DNA from: Cercozoa sp. M6MM
Taxonomy: Eukaryota > Endomyxa: Ascetosporea
Direction: 5' to 3' (one strand)
Length of the DNA: 54,516 nt
Assembly (NCBI GenBank): GCA_040357565.1
Contig: JBDODJ010000076.1
The notes under the pieces were generated by a model. The model worked only from the letters and a program-made list of their open reading frames with translations. It had not been told where the DNA came from and did not search any database. Below are positions 32,703 through 43,866 of this stretch, piece after piece (the stretch's first letter is position 1; the number at the start of each line of letters is the position of its first letter). A program made the translations under genes and the position numbers.

Positions 32703-34417
32703 ATGGACGGTCAAAATAAAGCATGCGCACGCAGAGCATCACAGTGTGCCTCGCTGTGTGCACATAGTGTGTTCGCTCCCATGGGAGGTGTCCAACTTCG
32801 TGAGGTGTGCGATTTAGTTGCTCATGGTGAGTGATGAAATAATCTTCTCATTTGGATCCCGCTCTTCTGCGGAGCGCACGACATCTCTCCTTGTGCAGAG
32901 GGCACGGTGTCGTCCGTGCAGTTCCAGCAGCCCCAATCGGGCTCAAGCAGTGACAGCAGTTTGCTGGCTTCCTGCGGTAGCGATCGTCGGATTGTAATAT
33001 GGCGGATTCGCGCTGGCGATGATCAAGGCGGCATGGAGGTTTGAGTCACTCGGAATACATGTGGCTCTGCTCGCTGAAGTCTCCTGTGTGTTTTGATTCA
33101 GGTCGTGAGGTTCAACGATGCTCATGAAAGCGGGGTGAGTGGTTCTTTTGTTTTCGAGATCTTCCAAAGTGATCGCGATCATTTGATCGATCTGCGTGAC
33201 CTGTGCGGCAGGTGAATGACGTGCACTGGCATCCGGACTCTGCCACGCCGAAAATTGCTTCTGCTGGCGACGACTATTGTTGCGCCGTAATTCTGTTTCT
33301 TTTGTTGCATTTGTACGTCCGCGCGGATGCCCTGCGTTTGTGTTAGGTCTGGGATTGCACGACGCAAACAAAGCTGCGAAGGTTGCGTGGCCACCGGCAA
33401 GCAGTGTTGCAGTGCAGATGGCACCCCGATGGCACATTGCTCGCCACAGGGGTACTCAAACTTTGTATGCTTGAACCGTAGCCGTCAAATCGTGTCGAGC
33501 TTTTTTTCTTGCAGAGCATGGATCATTCCGTGATTCTGTGGGACACGCGTATGGCCTGTCCAGTCAGGAGGTTAGTGGCGCACTCGGACCCCGTTCTGTC
33601 ACTAGACTGGACCAATGACGGCGACCGACTTTTGACGTAAAGTTTCAATTTTTCTTGTTGGGGCGAAGAAATCAAATCGAAACTACTCTATTGCGTGCAT
33701 GCAGAGCGAGTTGCGACGGATTGATGCGCGTCTGGTCGCCTCACGAATCGAACCCGATTCTGGAGGTGCTCGCTTTGTTTTTATGTTGTGTTTCTCTGGG
33801 TAAGACTTTCTTTGGGCAGATGGCAGCTTCGAACACGGAGCCCTTCTGTTGTGCGCGTTTCTCACCCAACAAAAAGTTCGTGCTGAGTGCGTCGCTCAAC
33901 GAAGGACCCATGCGACTCTGGGCAGTCGACACGCAGAAGATCGTCTTGCGACTCCAAGTGTGTTTGTCTGTTCTTTGTTGTCATGTCTGTCAATTTTGTA
34001 CGGTGCGACAGAGTGCACACACCCACAAGGATAACTTCTTTCTGTGCGAGTACGCGTTCGCCTCACAGAAGCGACCATTCGTTGTCACCGGTAGTCACAT
34101 AGCGTTGTCTCTTCTTTGGTCTCAATCGATACACATGCACGCGCAGGCGATAGCGAGGGTCGACTCTCGTTCTACTCGCTGAGTACGGGCAAGGTGGCGC
34201 TGCAGGAGAAGCGGCACGATGCTCCTCTGCTGGTCGGTTTAGCTTCTATGCTTGCTTGGTTTGTTCAGTTTTGTTTGTGTTGCAGGCACTGGCTACGCTC
34301 AACGCAAGCACGCCCTTGGTAGCCACGTCAGCGCTGAGACCACCTGTGCGTGAGGACGAGCGCATCGACACCAGCAAGTACACAATCCGCGTCGCTGCGT
34401 GGAAAGAGACTCCTTAG
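32703..34417 (+). CDS. WD40-repeat protein, WDR5-like
   Basis: The start at 32703 gives MDGQNKACARRASQ, then seven WD-type blades across about ten short exons: LLASCGSDRRIVIWRIRAG, LRRLRGHRQAVLQCRWHPDG, MDHSVILWDTRMACPVRRLV, LDWTNDGDRLLT followed by ASCDGLMRVWSPH, and FSPNKKFVLSASLNEGPMRL. The next segments are KRPFVVTG, GRLSFYSLSTGKVALQEK and ALATLNASTPLVATSAL. The run of blades, and especially the fifth (NKKFVLSASL...MRLW) followed by FVVTG...GRLSFYSLSTGK, follows the order of WDR5/SWD3. WDR5 is the scaffold of histone H3K4 methyltransferase complexes. Other WD40 proteins share much of this, so the orthology is tentative. The end is taken as a TAG at 34415-34417, but an open, protein-like frame continues on the other side (see next entry). 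Confidence 0.75.
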
Positions 34418-34620
34418 TTTTCAGTTCAGTCTACCAACTGAAGTTTTTCAAGCCAAAGGATTGGACTCGTTTTGGACCGAAGTCCGATGCTACTGTATTT
34501 GTACGTCGGAATCCACAATCAAAATTCCGGCTTCGCTTGAGATTGGAAAAGGCAGGGGGCGACGCGCTTTCTTTGATCAGCAAACTGGAAACTGTTTTGG
34601 TCCAGGTTAAACATGCCTGA
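34399..34620 (+). CDS. Unassigned coding-like frame after the WD40 gene
   Basis: This frame reads YQLKFFKPKDWTRFGPKSDA then TVFVRRNPQSKFRLRLRLEK and LISKLETVLVQVKHA before a TGA. It has the composition of a real protein and sits between the WD40 gene's stop and the aminotransferase-like gene. It has no in-frame ATG in front of it and overlaps the last 19 bases of the WD40 gene in another frame. It could be a missed 3' exon of the WD40 gene, reached by a different splice, or a separate small gene whose first exon I have not located. Confidence 0.35.
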   Translation: MERDSLVFSSVYQLKFFKPKDWTRFGPKSDATVFVRRNPQSKFRLRLRLEKAGGDALSLISKLETVLVQVKHA

Positions 34621-34656
34621 GTAGAGCTAGGAAGAACTCGAACAGATTTAAAACCA

Positions 34657-35966
34657 ATGTCGCTAGTGTTTCGCAACGGGCATCGTGTGCGACTATCCAA
34701 GGAGCTCAAGGACGCCTTGGTCGCGATTCCGGATGTGCGTTTTTACACGTTGTTGACAGGAGGGTGTTTTGCTTTAATAGAGAGTTGCTTGGTAGGCTGC
34801 CTACACAACGTGTCGCACGGTCGGAGAGTGGCGCGTGTTTCACTGGAACCAGCATGTGAATCGATTGTGTATGTTGCATGTTTCGGTGTTGCTCGTGCCG
34901 TTTCTTTTTTTGCACCGCAGTTTTGTGCAGATGTGTCAGCGCAAAAGTGTTTCGAGTACACTGGAGACTTCGAATCGTTTGCCGAGCGAACCAAGCAGGA
35001 GACGCGTGCGATTTTGCGCGTGTTTCATAGGCAGTATCCGAACGAGGACGCACGTGTCACTCTCGCTGTCGTGCGAGACAGCAGCTTGCAAGCTTTCATT
35101 CGCAACGACGGCGAGAGTGAAAGCGCCTCGTCCAGGGACGATGATTTGACGTGGTTGCTTGGTGCTTCCTGTCTTAGCGCAAGTGCGCTGCATAAGCAAG
35201 AGCTGCACTCTGCTGCTATCATGCCGGGTCACCGTCCGCGCGGACAAGTCAAGTCATCGTCCTGGATGCGTCAACGTGCGGTTTTGGAGCGTGTGAAGTA
35301 CGTTCACACTCTAACTAAGTAGCCCTTGTGTGTACGTTGTGACTGAATACCAGACCAGAGGATTGCGATGAAGTCTGGCTCAAGCGCGATGATCAAGCTG
35401 TGACAGAAGGCTTGAGTTCCAATGTTTTTGTTTTCTGCCAAGCACGCGAGGAGCAAGATGGTGCCTTGCATTTCAAAGTGTTTCAGCTGCAAAGAACCGA
35501 TGCTTTTGGGGTTTTAGGAACGCTCGTGGTTCCCGTGCTGACGGCTAACACGCTCGACGATGGCGATGGTGTGCTGAGCGGAACCTTGCGTTCGCTGACC
35601 ATGAGTGTTCTGACCGATGCGAACTTGCAACTGGCGGGACGAACGGTTCGTGCCGAGATTCGAGAGACTGCTCCGAACCTAGCCAACCGGAGCGACTGGC
35701 GGGCCGGACTGACCACGTCGACCACACGTCGAGCCAGGGAAGTCCACGAACTGCGACTGTTCGACGCTCCGGACTCGAGCGATCCCGAGATTCTGCGCTT
35801 TGATGCCGAGACGCCCGAGTTCAAGCTGGTTAATCTGTCTTTTCTGATGCGTGTATTTGTGCAACACAGCAAGAGTTGTCTTTGTGTCACCTTGCAGATG
35901 CAACACGTGTCACAACGCACGCAAGAACTCATGAGCTACGCCTCGGAAGATCTTTCACCCAAGTAG
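34657..35966 (+). CDS. Class IV (branched-chain type) aminotransferase-like PLP protein
   Basis: The start at 34657 gives MSLVFRNGHRVRLSKELKDA. After a GT...TAG intron, AAYTTCRTVGEWRVFHWNQH followed by VNRL matches the class IV pattern GAYTTxRT...VFxxxxHxxRL. YVSAQKCFEYTGDFESFAER leads to a middle domain. GHRPRGQVKSSSWMRQRAVL contains the expected PLP-binding lysine (VKxSxWxxxR; codon 35251-35253). DCDEVWLKRDDQAVTEGLSS followed by NVFVF matches DExLLxDExGxVxExxxSNxF. The C-terminus ends EDLSPK with a TAA at 35964-35966. The family includes branched-chain aminotransferase, D-amino-acid aminotransferase and aminodeoxychorismate lyase. Which reaction this one performs is not shown. Four or five exons. 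Confidence 0.75.
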
Positions 35967-36167
35967 CCGAGCTCGCCCCCTCCCAATTGGGACACCCTCA
36001 GTCGAATGAACATACTCGACGCAACTCGAAAGTTATTCTACCGTCGCGTGCTGTACGGTGCATGTGAAAACGTACGGTAGTACTTAAACCGTCCCACAGT
36101 ACCCGTAAAATAAACGAAACGCCTGCTGACTGGCCGGTCCGGAAACGTGTCTTGCGTTCAAACGAGC

Positions 36168-36941
36168 TCAGTTTCGCGTGTTGCCCTCGGCGTCGAAACA
36201 GTCGCGGTCCTCGCACCATTGCTGTTGTCGTCGTCGGCGTTGTTGTTGCCGGAGTGTGGTGTGCGAGGCGTGTTGAGCGGTGTTGCCGGGCGGCCGGCCT
36301 TGCTGCGAGTGCTGCTCTTGCTGGCGAACTCGAGCTGCAGTCGCAGGCGACGCCGGGCCTCCTGTCAAAATAGAAACCTAGAGGGTACACGGCAAGGACA
36401 GGACAACGGCATGAGGACAGGCTGCACCTGGTGTTCGGGCTTGTGCGTGAACTCAAAGTCGTTGTGCACGAAGCAGCGCTGCACGTCGTGCTGCCGCTCG
36501 ATGCGCTGCTCCAGCGACTCGCCAATGTCTGCAATACACATACATGTGTATAGTATATAGTATAATAAAATGATATTCAAATATTTATGTGTATATAATA
36601 CATATTGTATATGTGGATTCTTTAGTCTGTGTATATATGCGTGTGTTGATTATGTGTACCGAATACTCACAAAGTACCATGTGTGATGTGCAGCGGCAGG
36701 TCCTCGTTGAGCACAATGTCGACCTCGACGAGGTAGCGCCGCATGCCAAAGTGGTAGGCCAGCACCTTGTCGACCTTGTCGACGCGCTCGTCGTGGTACC
36801 TGCGGCGTCGGATTTAATGGATGGACAGGTGGATAGGTAGATAGGTAGACTGACAAGGAGGGAGGTAGGGTAGGTAGGTAGATAGGTAGGTGGGTAGATA
36901 GATAGATAGATAAATAGATAGATAGATAGAGAGAGAGAGAG

Positions 36942-36975
<34 letters not shown>

Positions 36976-37382
36976 GTAGATAGATCGACAGGTAGGTAGA
37001 TAGACAGACAGATAAATAGATAGACGATACATGGCGAGCCAGATGATGCGACGCAGGAAGGCAGGCTCGGCCGTCTTGCCGGCCAGCAGGTTGACCTGAC
37101 TGCCAGCCGTCCCAAGCCAGGCCACGAACATCTGTGCAGACACAAGCCATGCACCTGCCACACCAGTAGTACAAGAGACAAGGCACCAGCACAGCGAGAG
37201 CGACGGCACCTGAGGCATCGAGCCACCAGCAACTACCAGAAATCAACATACATATAAATACATATAAATATACATATAAACATACATCTATATCTATATA
37301 AATATATATCTCTATATATTAATATATCTATAGAATATCTATATAAATATATATATATATGTATTAATATATATCTATATAA

Positions 37383-37414
<32 letters not shown>

Positions 37415-38674
37415 ATATGTATTAATATATCTATAAATACAAAATATGCAGACTACCTGTCCGGGTACTTGCTGGTCAGGTAGGCCGCGAGGAGACCAAA
37501 GGAGTTGGTGGCCACGTCGTTGCGGTGGTCGTCGGCCAGTGCGCGCACCGAGTCGTTGTCGTTGCAGGCACGTGCGACGCGACTGCACCAGAGCCACAAA
37601 ATTAACTTCACGACGATCGTGGCGCCAAAAGTCGCAATCGCCACGGCATCCACGTCAATGTCCGACGCTGTCTCCTTGCCTTTCGACAGCACCTGTTCAG
37701 TGCCATCAAGTATCAACCATCAACTACTTCCCACAATGTCCCCTACCGTGACTGACTGCACAACGAGCTGCAGCGACGAGAAACACATCGCCACCGCGAA
37801 TAGCACACTGCAGCGCCATCGCACACTTAATCAGGTCCAAGAATCACACAACACTGTTTCTGTACATTCCAATCGGCTCAAAACGTGCACGCGACTCTGG
37901 AAACTGCAGCCAGACAAGCTCAGTCAAACCACAACAATGACAACTGATACAGTTTGACTGATACAGTTTGACTGATACAGTTTAAACTACCAGGTAAGGG
38001 TCGCGATCACTTCGCAGAACGATTCGATGCGTCACGAAGATCTAAAGACGCAAATGCCCAGAGTAGCGTGTGTTGGGTCAACCTAGCAAACAAGTGATCT
38101 GTTTGATACGATCGCGCCCGACATGAGATCCAAAAAGGAGTCCAGGGTCGACGCGATCATCGACAGCGAGAGCGACCAGATTGAGGCAAAGAGTTTCGCA
38201 GCAAACAGCAGCACGTTGCAGTACAGCGAGAAGCGAATCGCCAACGACTGTGCACCCCCAAGTTCCAATTAACCAGTTCTCAGTCATTTTTTGTATTTTC
38301 CCAAGTCACGTCACGGTCAGTTGATTGACCCAAGATTTAAAACACACCGGGGAAAAAATCGTTTACCACTTGTCTAGCACTGTGAAGTGGCGCATCCTCG
38401 AACGAATGCGCCTCGAACAACTGGTCCGAGTCGCTGTTGTTGCTGTCGTTGTCCTCGAGCAAGCCCAGCAGCTCATTGATCGTTTCGTTCTGCCGCAGAT
38501 AAAACTCACGCAATTCCGAGTCCTCTAATGCGGCGATTTCGCCCGGTTCCTTGCGTGCCGCCTGCAGCAGCGACACATTGTCCACGTGGTACTCTGCCTG
38601 CGCAACAACAATTCCCGCACATGATTTAATTGCCAGTTGACATCGCAGATTTTTGGTGGAAAATCTACCGACAT
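36168..38674 (-). CDS. Cation diffusion facilitator, Mn-type (MTP8-11-like)
   Basis: The N-terminal cytosolic exon reads [20 protein letters not shown]. Membrane exons give [37 protein letters not shown] (TM2 site), [40 protein letters not shown] and [20 protein letters not shown] (TM5 site). A last helical pair near [20 protein letters not shown] follows. The C-terminal domain reads [20 protein letters not shown] then [10 protein letters not shown] and [33 protein letters not shown], with a Pro/Asn/Thr-rich tail and a TGA at 36168-36170. Both metal sites are DxxxD (DSFLD and DHRND), the pattern of the manganese CDF branch; zinc members have HxxxD. The protein exchanges Mn2+ for H+ at endomembranes. 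The start (MS, then an intron, 38674) is inferred from phase and may be wrong. Confidence 0.85.
36814..37445 (-). repeat. GATA/TAGG and TA repeats in CDF introns
   Basis: Two introns of the CDF gene are expanded. About 36830-37030 is TAGATAGG/GATAGATA repeats with a short GA run. About 37245-37440 is TATA-rich with ATATCTATA units. They account for the long false frames of Tyr/Leu/Ser/Ile on the minus strand. Confidence 0.8.
37945..37988 (-). repeat. 14-bp tandem repeat, three copies, in CDF intron
   Basis: ACTGATACAGTTTG is repeated about three times on the plus strand, in the CDF intron upstream of the exon for the third membrane helix. It again contains ACTGA. Confidence 0.75.
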
Positions 38675-39076
38675 GTCACCAAACCACTACACGCAGTAAG
38701 CGCATACACGCACACTAACACACTGTCCCCAAAACTGCGACCAGTTTTTTCGCGAGCTCAACGAGCCAAGACGATCGTTCGAGACGATCGAACTGGCAGA
38801 GCTTTTCAAAGGCAGCCCAGCGCAGTACCACGAATCTCAAACGCACTTTCGGACATGAAACTCCTTTTACTGTCTTGTAAAAGCAATCAGTCTGCAAAAA
38901 AAAAATAAAACTGGATAGCCCCACCTAAAAGTTACTCTGCGTCACCGTAGGTGCTTGTGTGCTACTGATAATTGGGCTGCGTTGAGCACGGCTAAAAATC
39001 TGAAGGTCTGCGGTTACATTTTTCCCAAGAGCGTTTGTAATGGACTTGCTTTTTTGCAGACACGGGAAGTGCGAAA
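38675..39076. promoter_or_regulatory. Divergent region between CDF and uridine phosphorylase genes
   Basis: This 0.4 kb separates the inferred start of the minus-strand CDF gene and the plus-strand uridine phosphorylase start at 39077. A minus-strand open frame through it is not convincing. If the CDF start is wrong, its first exon would lie here. Confidence 0.35.
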
Positions 39077-40631
39077 ATGGCGAGCGAGAAGGTCAACCCG
39101 CGTGTTTTCGACATTGAGAAGAAGGGTGGATGTAGGTTTTTGATAAACAAGTCACGTAAGGCATTCAAATGGCGACTGGTGTTTATTAGACACGTTTCTC
39201 CACACGCGTCTTGATGGACGGGCCGCCGAGTTCAGCGACGTCCGTGTCGTTCTGTAGTTTCTGTTTGGGCAGGATGAGACTCGCGACACCTGGATGTGTC
39301 TGTGTGTGCAGTGTGATGGGCCCGAACCAGCGCGCCGAAAAGACTGCGCACGACGTGTACAAGGCACAGTTTTGACTCAAACAACTTTGCTGGTTTGTCG
39401 AGTCAGTCTTTTTTCGTCTGCAGAAGCTGTGCAAGCTGCCGAAGTACGCCTCGTTGATTGACCGTTTGGAGGAGTGTCTGTCGCCTATCGGGAGCACTGA
39501 GCGCTACGCCATGTACAAGGTAGTCTTGGGTTTTTTGTTTTTTTCTCACCTGACTAACTTGATCGGCTTTGATCGGATCGGTATTATACCGTCAGGTCGG
39601 TCCGGTACTCGTGTCGAGTCACGGCATGGGCATTCCAACCCTCTCTATTTTGCTGAACGAGATCGCTGTGCTCATGGCACTGGCTGGCAACGACAACTAC
39701 TGCATCATTCGCACGGGCACTGTATTGTGTTCCATTTTTCTCTCTTGCAATCCAGCTGTAGCCAACTGAAATCTTTGGTTTGAACTGTGCGTTTCCTTGT
39801 GGTCAGTGTGGTGGCATTGGTCTCAAGCCAGGCAGCGTTGTGATCTCGCGCCGTGCCTGGTACTTTCGCTCTATTTGGGTGCCATTGAAAGCTCTCGGAT
39901 GTTGATTTCTTTTTTGTTTAGCGACGGTCTTTGCCGACCGTACCTAGAGCTGCCAGTGTGTGGTGAGGTGCAGCGCCGTCCCGGTCTGTTCGATGGGCAG
40001 ATTTGGTACAGTGCATTAGAATATGTTTGTTAAGGGAGCTGTTTTGAGCGTTGCTTTTGTGGTATTCTGGCAGTGACGACTTGCTGCAGCTGAGCAAGGA
40101 CCTCGGTATCGAGGCTGTCGAAGGTTTCACGTACGATGTGTTTCTTCTCTGACTTACTGCCATAAAAAAAAGAAGACCAAAAAAAGAACTCTGTCCCGGT
40201 CGGTTGGTGTGAGTGCTGGATTAGCTTTCTGCAGAATGACGGCGAGCGACTTTTTCGAAGGCCAGGGCCGTCTGGACGGTGCCATTGCCGATCACGGCGC
40301 GGAGAAGCGACTGGAGTGGCTGCGCTCGCTCAAGGAGCACGGCGTCAACACCATCGAGATGGAGGGCCTGCAGCTCGCTGCCTTGTACTGCCCAGTCTTC
40401 TGTTCTGACCTTTCCATTCTGACCTTTCCAGCGAGAGATAAGTAAGGCGCGAACCTTGATGAACTTGGTTGCAGTGGACACCACCTCAACATTCCGACCG
40501 GCATGGTGTGCGTCGCGCTGCTGAACCGACTGGACGGCGACCAGGTGCTCGCGCCGCATCACGACATCGTGCAGTGGACCGGCCACGCGCGCCGCGTCAT
40601 CCTCGAGTTCATCGCTCAGCGCGTTCAGTAG
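39077..40631 (+). CDS. UPP1: Uridine phosphorylase
   Basis: The start at 39077 gives MASEKVNPRVFDIEKK. Exons then read GRAAEFSDVRVVL|VMGPNQR (phosphate-loop region), LCKLPKYASLIDRLEECLSP, IGSTERYAMYK, GPVLVSSHGMGIPTLSILLN, GNDNYCIIRTGT, GGIGLKPGSVVISRRA, LPVCGEVQRRPGLFDG, LLQLSKDLGIEAVEGFT, SDFFEGQGRLDGAIADHG, NTIEMEGLQLAAL and MVCVALLNRLDGDQVLAPHH, ending FIAQRVQ with a TAG at 40629-40631. The string order (RYxxYxxGPV...SHGMGxPSxSIxxxE...RxGTxGGIG...DFYEGQGRxDG...NxEMExxxxA) is that of animal-type uridine phosphorylase. That enzyme converts uridine and phosphate to uracil and ribose-1-phosphate in pyrimidine salvage. The catalytic Arg, Gly-rich and Glu-Met-Glu elements are intact. Confidence 0.93.
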
Positions 40632-41108
40632 ACTGCTGCTGTCCCCGCCTCTGAAAGAGCACCGACACGACGACATGAGCGATTTCCCGCCGTGTGAATT
40701 CACGCGGTCAAACTCTCGCGCGCGTCGGACTTGGAACGAAAGTCGACGTGACACGCGAGTCTCTGTGTATTTGGATTGAATTACTGTACTTTCCCAGTCG
40801 AGTAACTAGCAATAGCAGTGCTATTAAGTTCGCAGGCCCGAGGGTTTCAGAGCAAGTAGAAAATCTGGACACCCTTACCGGCCTACGCTGGCTAGGCTTG
40901 TGAAATATTAGTTGAAACTACGGGACCACAAAGATGTACAGTATTTGAGAGCAGCCTGAATTACATCCCAAAAAACAAAATTTCAAACTTACAGATACTA
41001 CCCAAATTTACGGGAACTGAGTGAAAGAATGATGTGTTTGAAACAATTAAAACTGAACAACCTAATTGAAGGCAACCAGGCGTGGTGATGTACAACTGTC
41101 CTGTGCAG
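40632..41108. other. Convergent spacer without a supported gene
   Basis: This lies between two convergent gene ends, the uridine phosphorylase stop and the stop of the minus-strand helical protein. It should hold both 3' UTRs. No RNA gene or repeat is visible. Confidence 0.4.
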
Positions 41109-43740
41109 TTTACTCGCTCGCAGCTGCAACAGTGCGCAGAGCCGTGCTCGTCAGTTGCGATACAATGCCGCCAAAGTACGCGCGCTGCACCTTGTCTTGC
41201 CCGAACAGGAGCTCTCCGCTGGTCTATGGACAGTACAAGTACAGCCAAAAGTATTTGAATACAGGAAGGCGTACCGCGAGGGGAGCAGGCCAGAAAGATT
41301 CGTCCAGATCAGGAGCAGGCACTTGAGAGTCCATCGCGCAAGCAGCGCGGAATTGCGCTCGCATGGCACCTGTCAAGCAAGTCAAGCAACACACGAGCAT
41401 CAAACATAAAGCACGGGTACCGTGCCGAGTGGCGCATTCGACGGCTTCCAGCAGCGACGCGGCCGAGACAGAGCGCAGAACAACGATGGCTTCCACTGGG
41501 TCATGAGCACACCACGATGTCACGTGGTACGGTGACACGTACGGCAGTCCCTAGTGTACACAGACAACTCTCTAGTAATCGATGTACGTGGTCTTCATTC
41601 GACGGCGGTACCATAAAGAGTTCAGGCTCGGCAGCGATAGACTCCGGCGGGGTGGATAAGCCCGTGAGCAGCTCGTTGATGCTTTGGAGCAGTTCAACGG
41701 CCTCCTGGCGCACCTTGGTCACTGGCTCCGACAGAAGGAAGTCGCACGTCTCATCAGTCAGCTGTGGAAAGTGACTCGAATACTAGTGCGTGCTCGAGAA
41801 AGAACTGAAAACACCGAACAACACACCAGTTCTTGCATTCCGCCAAAGCTGGTGGCACCCACGGCTGCGTAGGTCGAAGGAGGAGACGCGAAGGAACCGG
41901 CTTTTATGGTCGCAATCTCTTCTGCCTTTAGCTACGAAAAGCTCATGCCAACACCAGACAAAAGAAACCCCTCGGAAACCGGTACCACGTGAGCACGCAT
42001 TCTCCAAATCAACAGATCGATGCGACGCCCGAGCTGAACACGCGCCACGTCGTCGTCGGTGACACGCATTTCCGGTGTCTCTTCGCTGCCAAACAGTTCT
42101 TTGATTTGTCCGCCCGATAATCCGTAGTTGGCTTCGTCCAACGCCGACGAAGCAGCGTGCAGGAGCGAGTCTTTCGTGGCTTCTGTGCTTTGGTCCACTA
42201 CGTGCCTGCTCAATCGGCAAGTGTGAGCAGTCGACGCTTCAGCGAGCAACTGCAATGAACTGAAAGTCAAATGTACAGAAGATGCGAGACGCTCCGCGAT
42301 TCAGCACTCAAGACAGCCGCACCAACGGCACCGCTGTTCTTCTGAACAAACTCACGCCACTCGCGACGAAGCTGAATGACTGATTCTTCGAACCCGCTCG
42401 AGGGACAGCATGACCTAGACAAAAAAGGGATGTTTCTTCTCTTACATTTTTAACACAGCTCAAAGTACAGCTTCTTGCTCACGGTGTCGACCATTGAAGG
42501 CACCACCGACTACAGTTATTTATTGAGAAGAATGAGTCACAAACCCCCGAGAATCCAACAGTTCAGTTCAACTGTACCAGAGAGTGCCACAGCGGAGCAC
42601 GAAGCTGCTCGCGAATCACACTGACGTCCGTCAAGTAGCGCGAGGCAGCGATCTTTGCACGTGCACTTTCCACTGTAAACAGAACGGATATGGTGGATCT
42701 TGGGGGAAGATAAGAACGGAAAAGGTCAGACCTGAGAGATAGATACCAAATGCGCGCTCGTGTTGGAAGCACACCACATCAGATTCCATGGTGGGCTTCG
42801 AGATGTTTGTATCCGACATTGGCTCGGCCGTTTCAAGGTTTTTCGGCAGTTCGCACGACAAGTCACCGCTGTTGATACCTTGTTCGGTCGCAATGTGCGC
42901 ACACACTATCCCGGCAGAGTGGAAGAATACACACATATGCAAAGATAACTGGAAAGCAGCGAAAAATACGATCGGCGATCTTGCCATGCTGCCACACCGA
43001 CTCATCGTCCAGGTTGCGAGCAGTAAACTGACTCGGGCGACTGTATTTTGCGCGGAGCTTTCGCACTAAAACGCAAGCAGAATTAACTCGAATGTTCAGA
43101 GGAAGAAAGGCACTGATTTACAATCTCGAAGGTGCGTGAGAGCAGCCTGATCCGAGCCTTCTACAAGAAGCCTCGAAACTTCCTTTGCCGAAGAGCGAAT
43201 CTATACTCACGTGCCATACCACAATCGTGAGCAAACGCCCCTCTGAAGAAGAGCCAAACCTCAGTCTGCACGTCGCGCAGCATCGTGTTTGCTTCGGCGA
43301 CGCTCTTGGCATTTATTAGTGCGCTGAAGCCTACCTCCAAAACATCGATGAGACAGAGTAGTACAATTACTGGGAAGCATTTCACCTTCATCGATTTTCG
43401 CTGGAGTCGAGAAAAGCCGCAGAGATGTGCGGGTGCGAAGAAAGCGATGCATTTCGAACTTGACTTTTTGTTTTGCAAAACCTGCGCCTCAACGTCGTTT
43501 CTAGTGCGCTAAGTGCAAGCCAAATGTGTAGCAATAGACGATTAGATGCCTTGTATACTGCCTTAAACGACTTGGGGTGCCTGTTTCCGTTTGTAGCTGG
43601 TTTTGATCGGTCATTGATCGCAGAAAATACGGATGACCAGTTGACACCGACGAATTCTGGCGAGGTCGCACCCGTTAAAACACTAGCGTTGGATGTAGAT
43701 ATCAAACGGATGTGGCCATCCAAGGCATGAAAGAGGCGTC
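41109..43740 (-). CDS. Unknown large helical protein
   Basis: About thirteen exons join to a mostly helical protein that I cannot place in a family. Clear coding stretches from N to C: KAVYKASNRLLLHIWLALSA, IDVLEVGFSALINAKSVAEA then NTMLRDVQTEVWLFFRGAFA, RKLRAKYSRPSQFTARNLDD, IATEQGINSGDLSCELPKNL, IAASRYLTDVSVIREQLRA, SVVPSMVDTVSKKLYFEL, FEESVIQLRREWREFVQKNS, LDEANYGLSGGQIKELFGSE, FASPPSTYAAVGATSFGGMQ, TKVRQEAVELLQSINELLTG, DPVEAIVVLRSVSAASLLEA and KVQRAYFGGIVSQLTSTALR. It ends VAAASE with a TAA at 41109-41111. No signal peptide, no clear transmembrane segment and no enzyme motif is visible. The helical make-up would suit a tethering or scaffold protein. The first exon is not settled (candidate ATG near 43835, MPKTRQIQYTK). 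Confidence 0.6.
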
Positions 43741-43866
43741 GGTAACTGAAATGTGAGTTCAAGTTGTAAGATCGGAATCAGATCACACAAACCTTGGTGT
43801 ACTGTATCTGCCGTGTTTTGGGCATGTTCCAGGCTTAACTAGCAGTATTTGGCGCAATTAGGCGAT
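43741..43866. promoter_or_regulatory. Divergent promoter region
   Basis: This short head-to-head spacer lies between the minus-strand helical protein and the plus-strand RING fusion gene. It contains the candidate first exon of the minus-strand gene. Confidence 0.35.

Noticed and set aside
36840-37020. Minus-strand frame with repeated IYLSIYLS, looking like a multi-pass membrane protein
   Set aside because: It comes from GATA repeats in a CDF intron, and all three frames give similar peptides.
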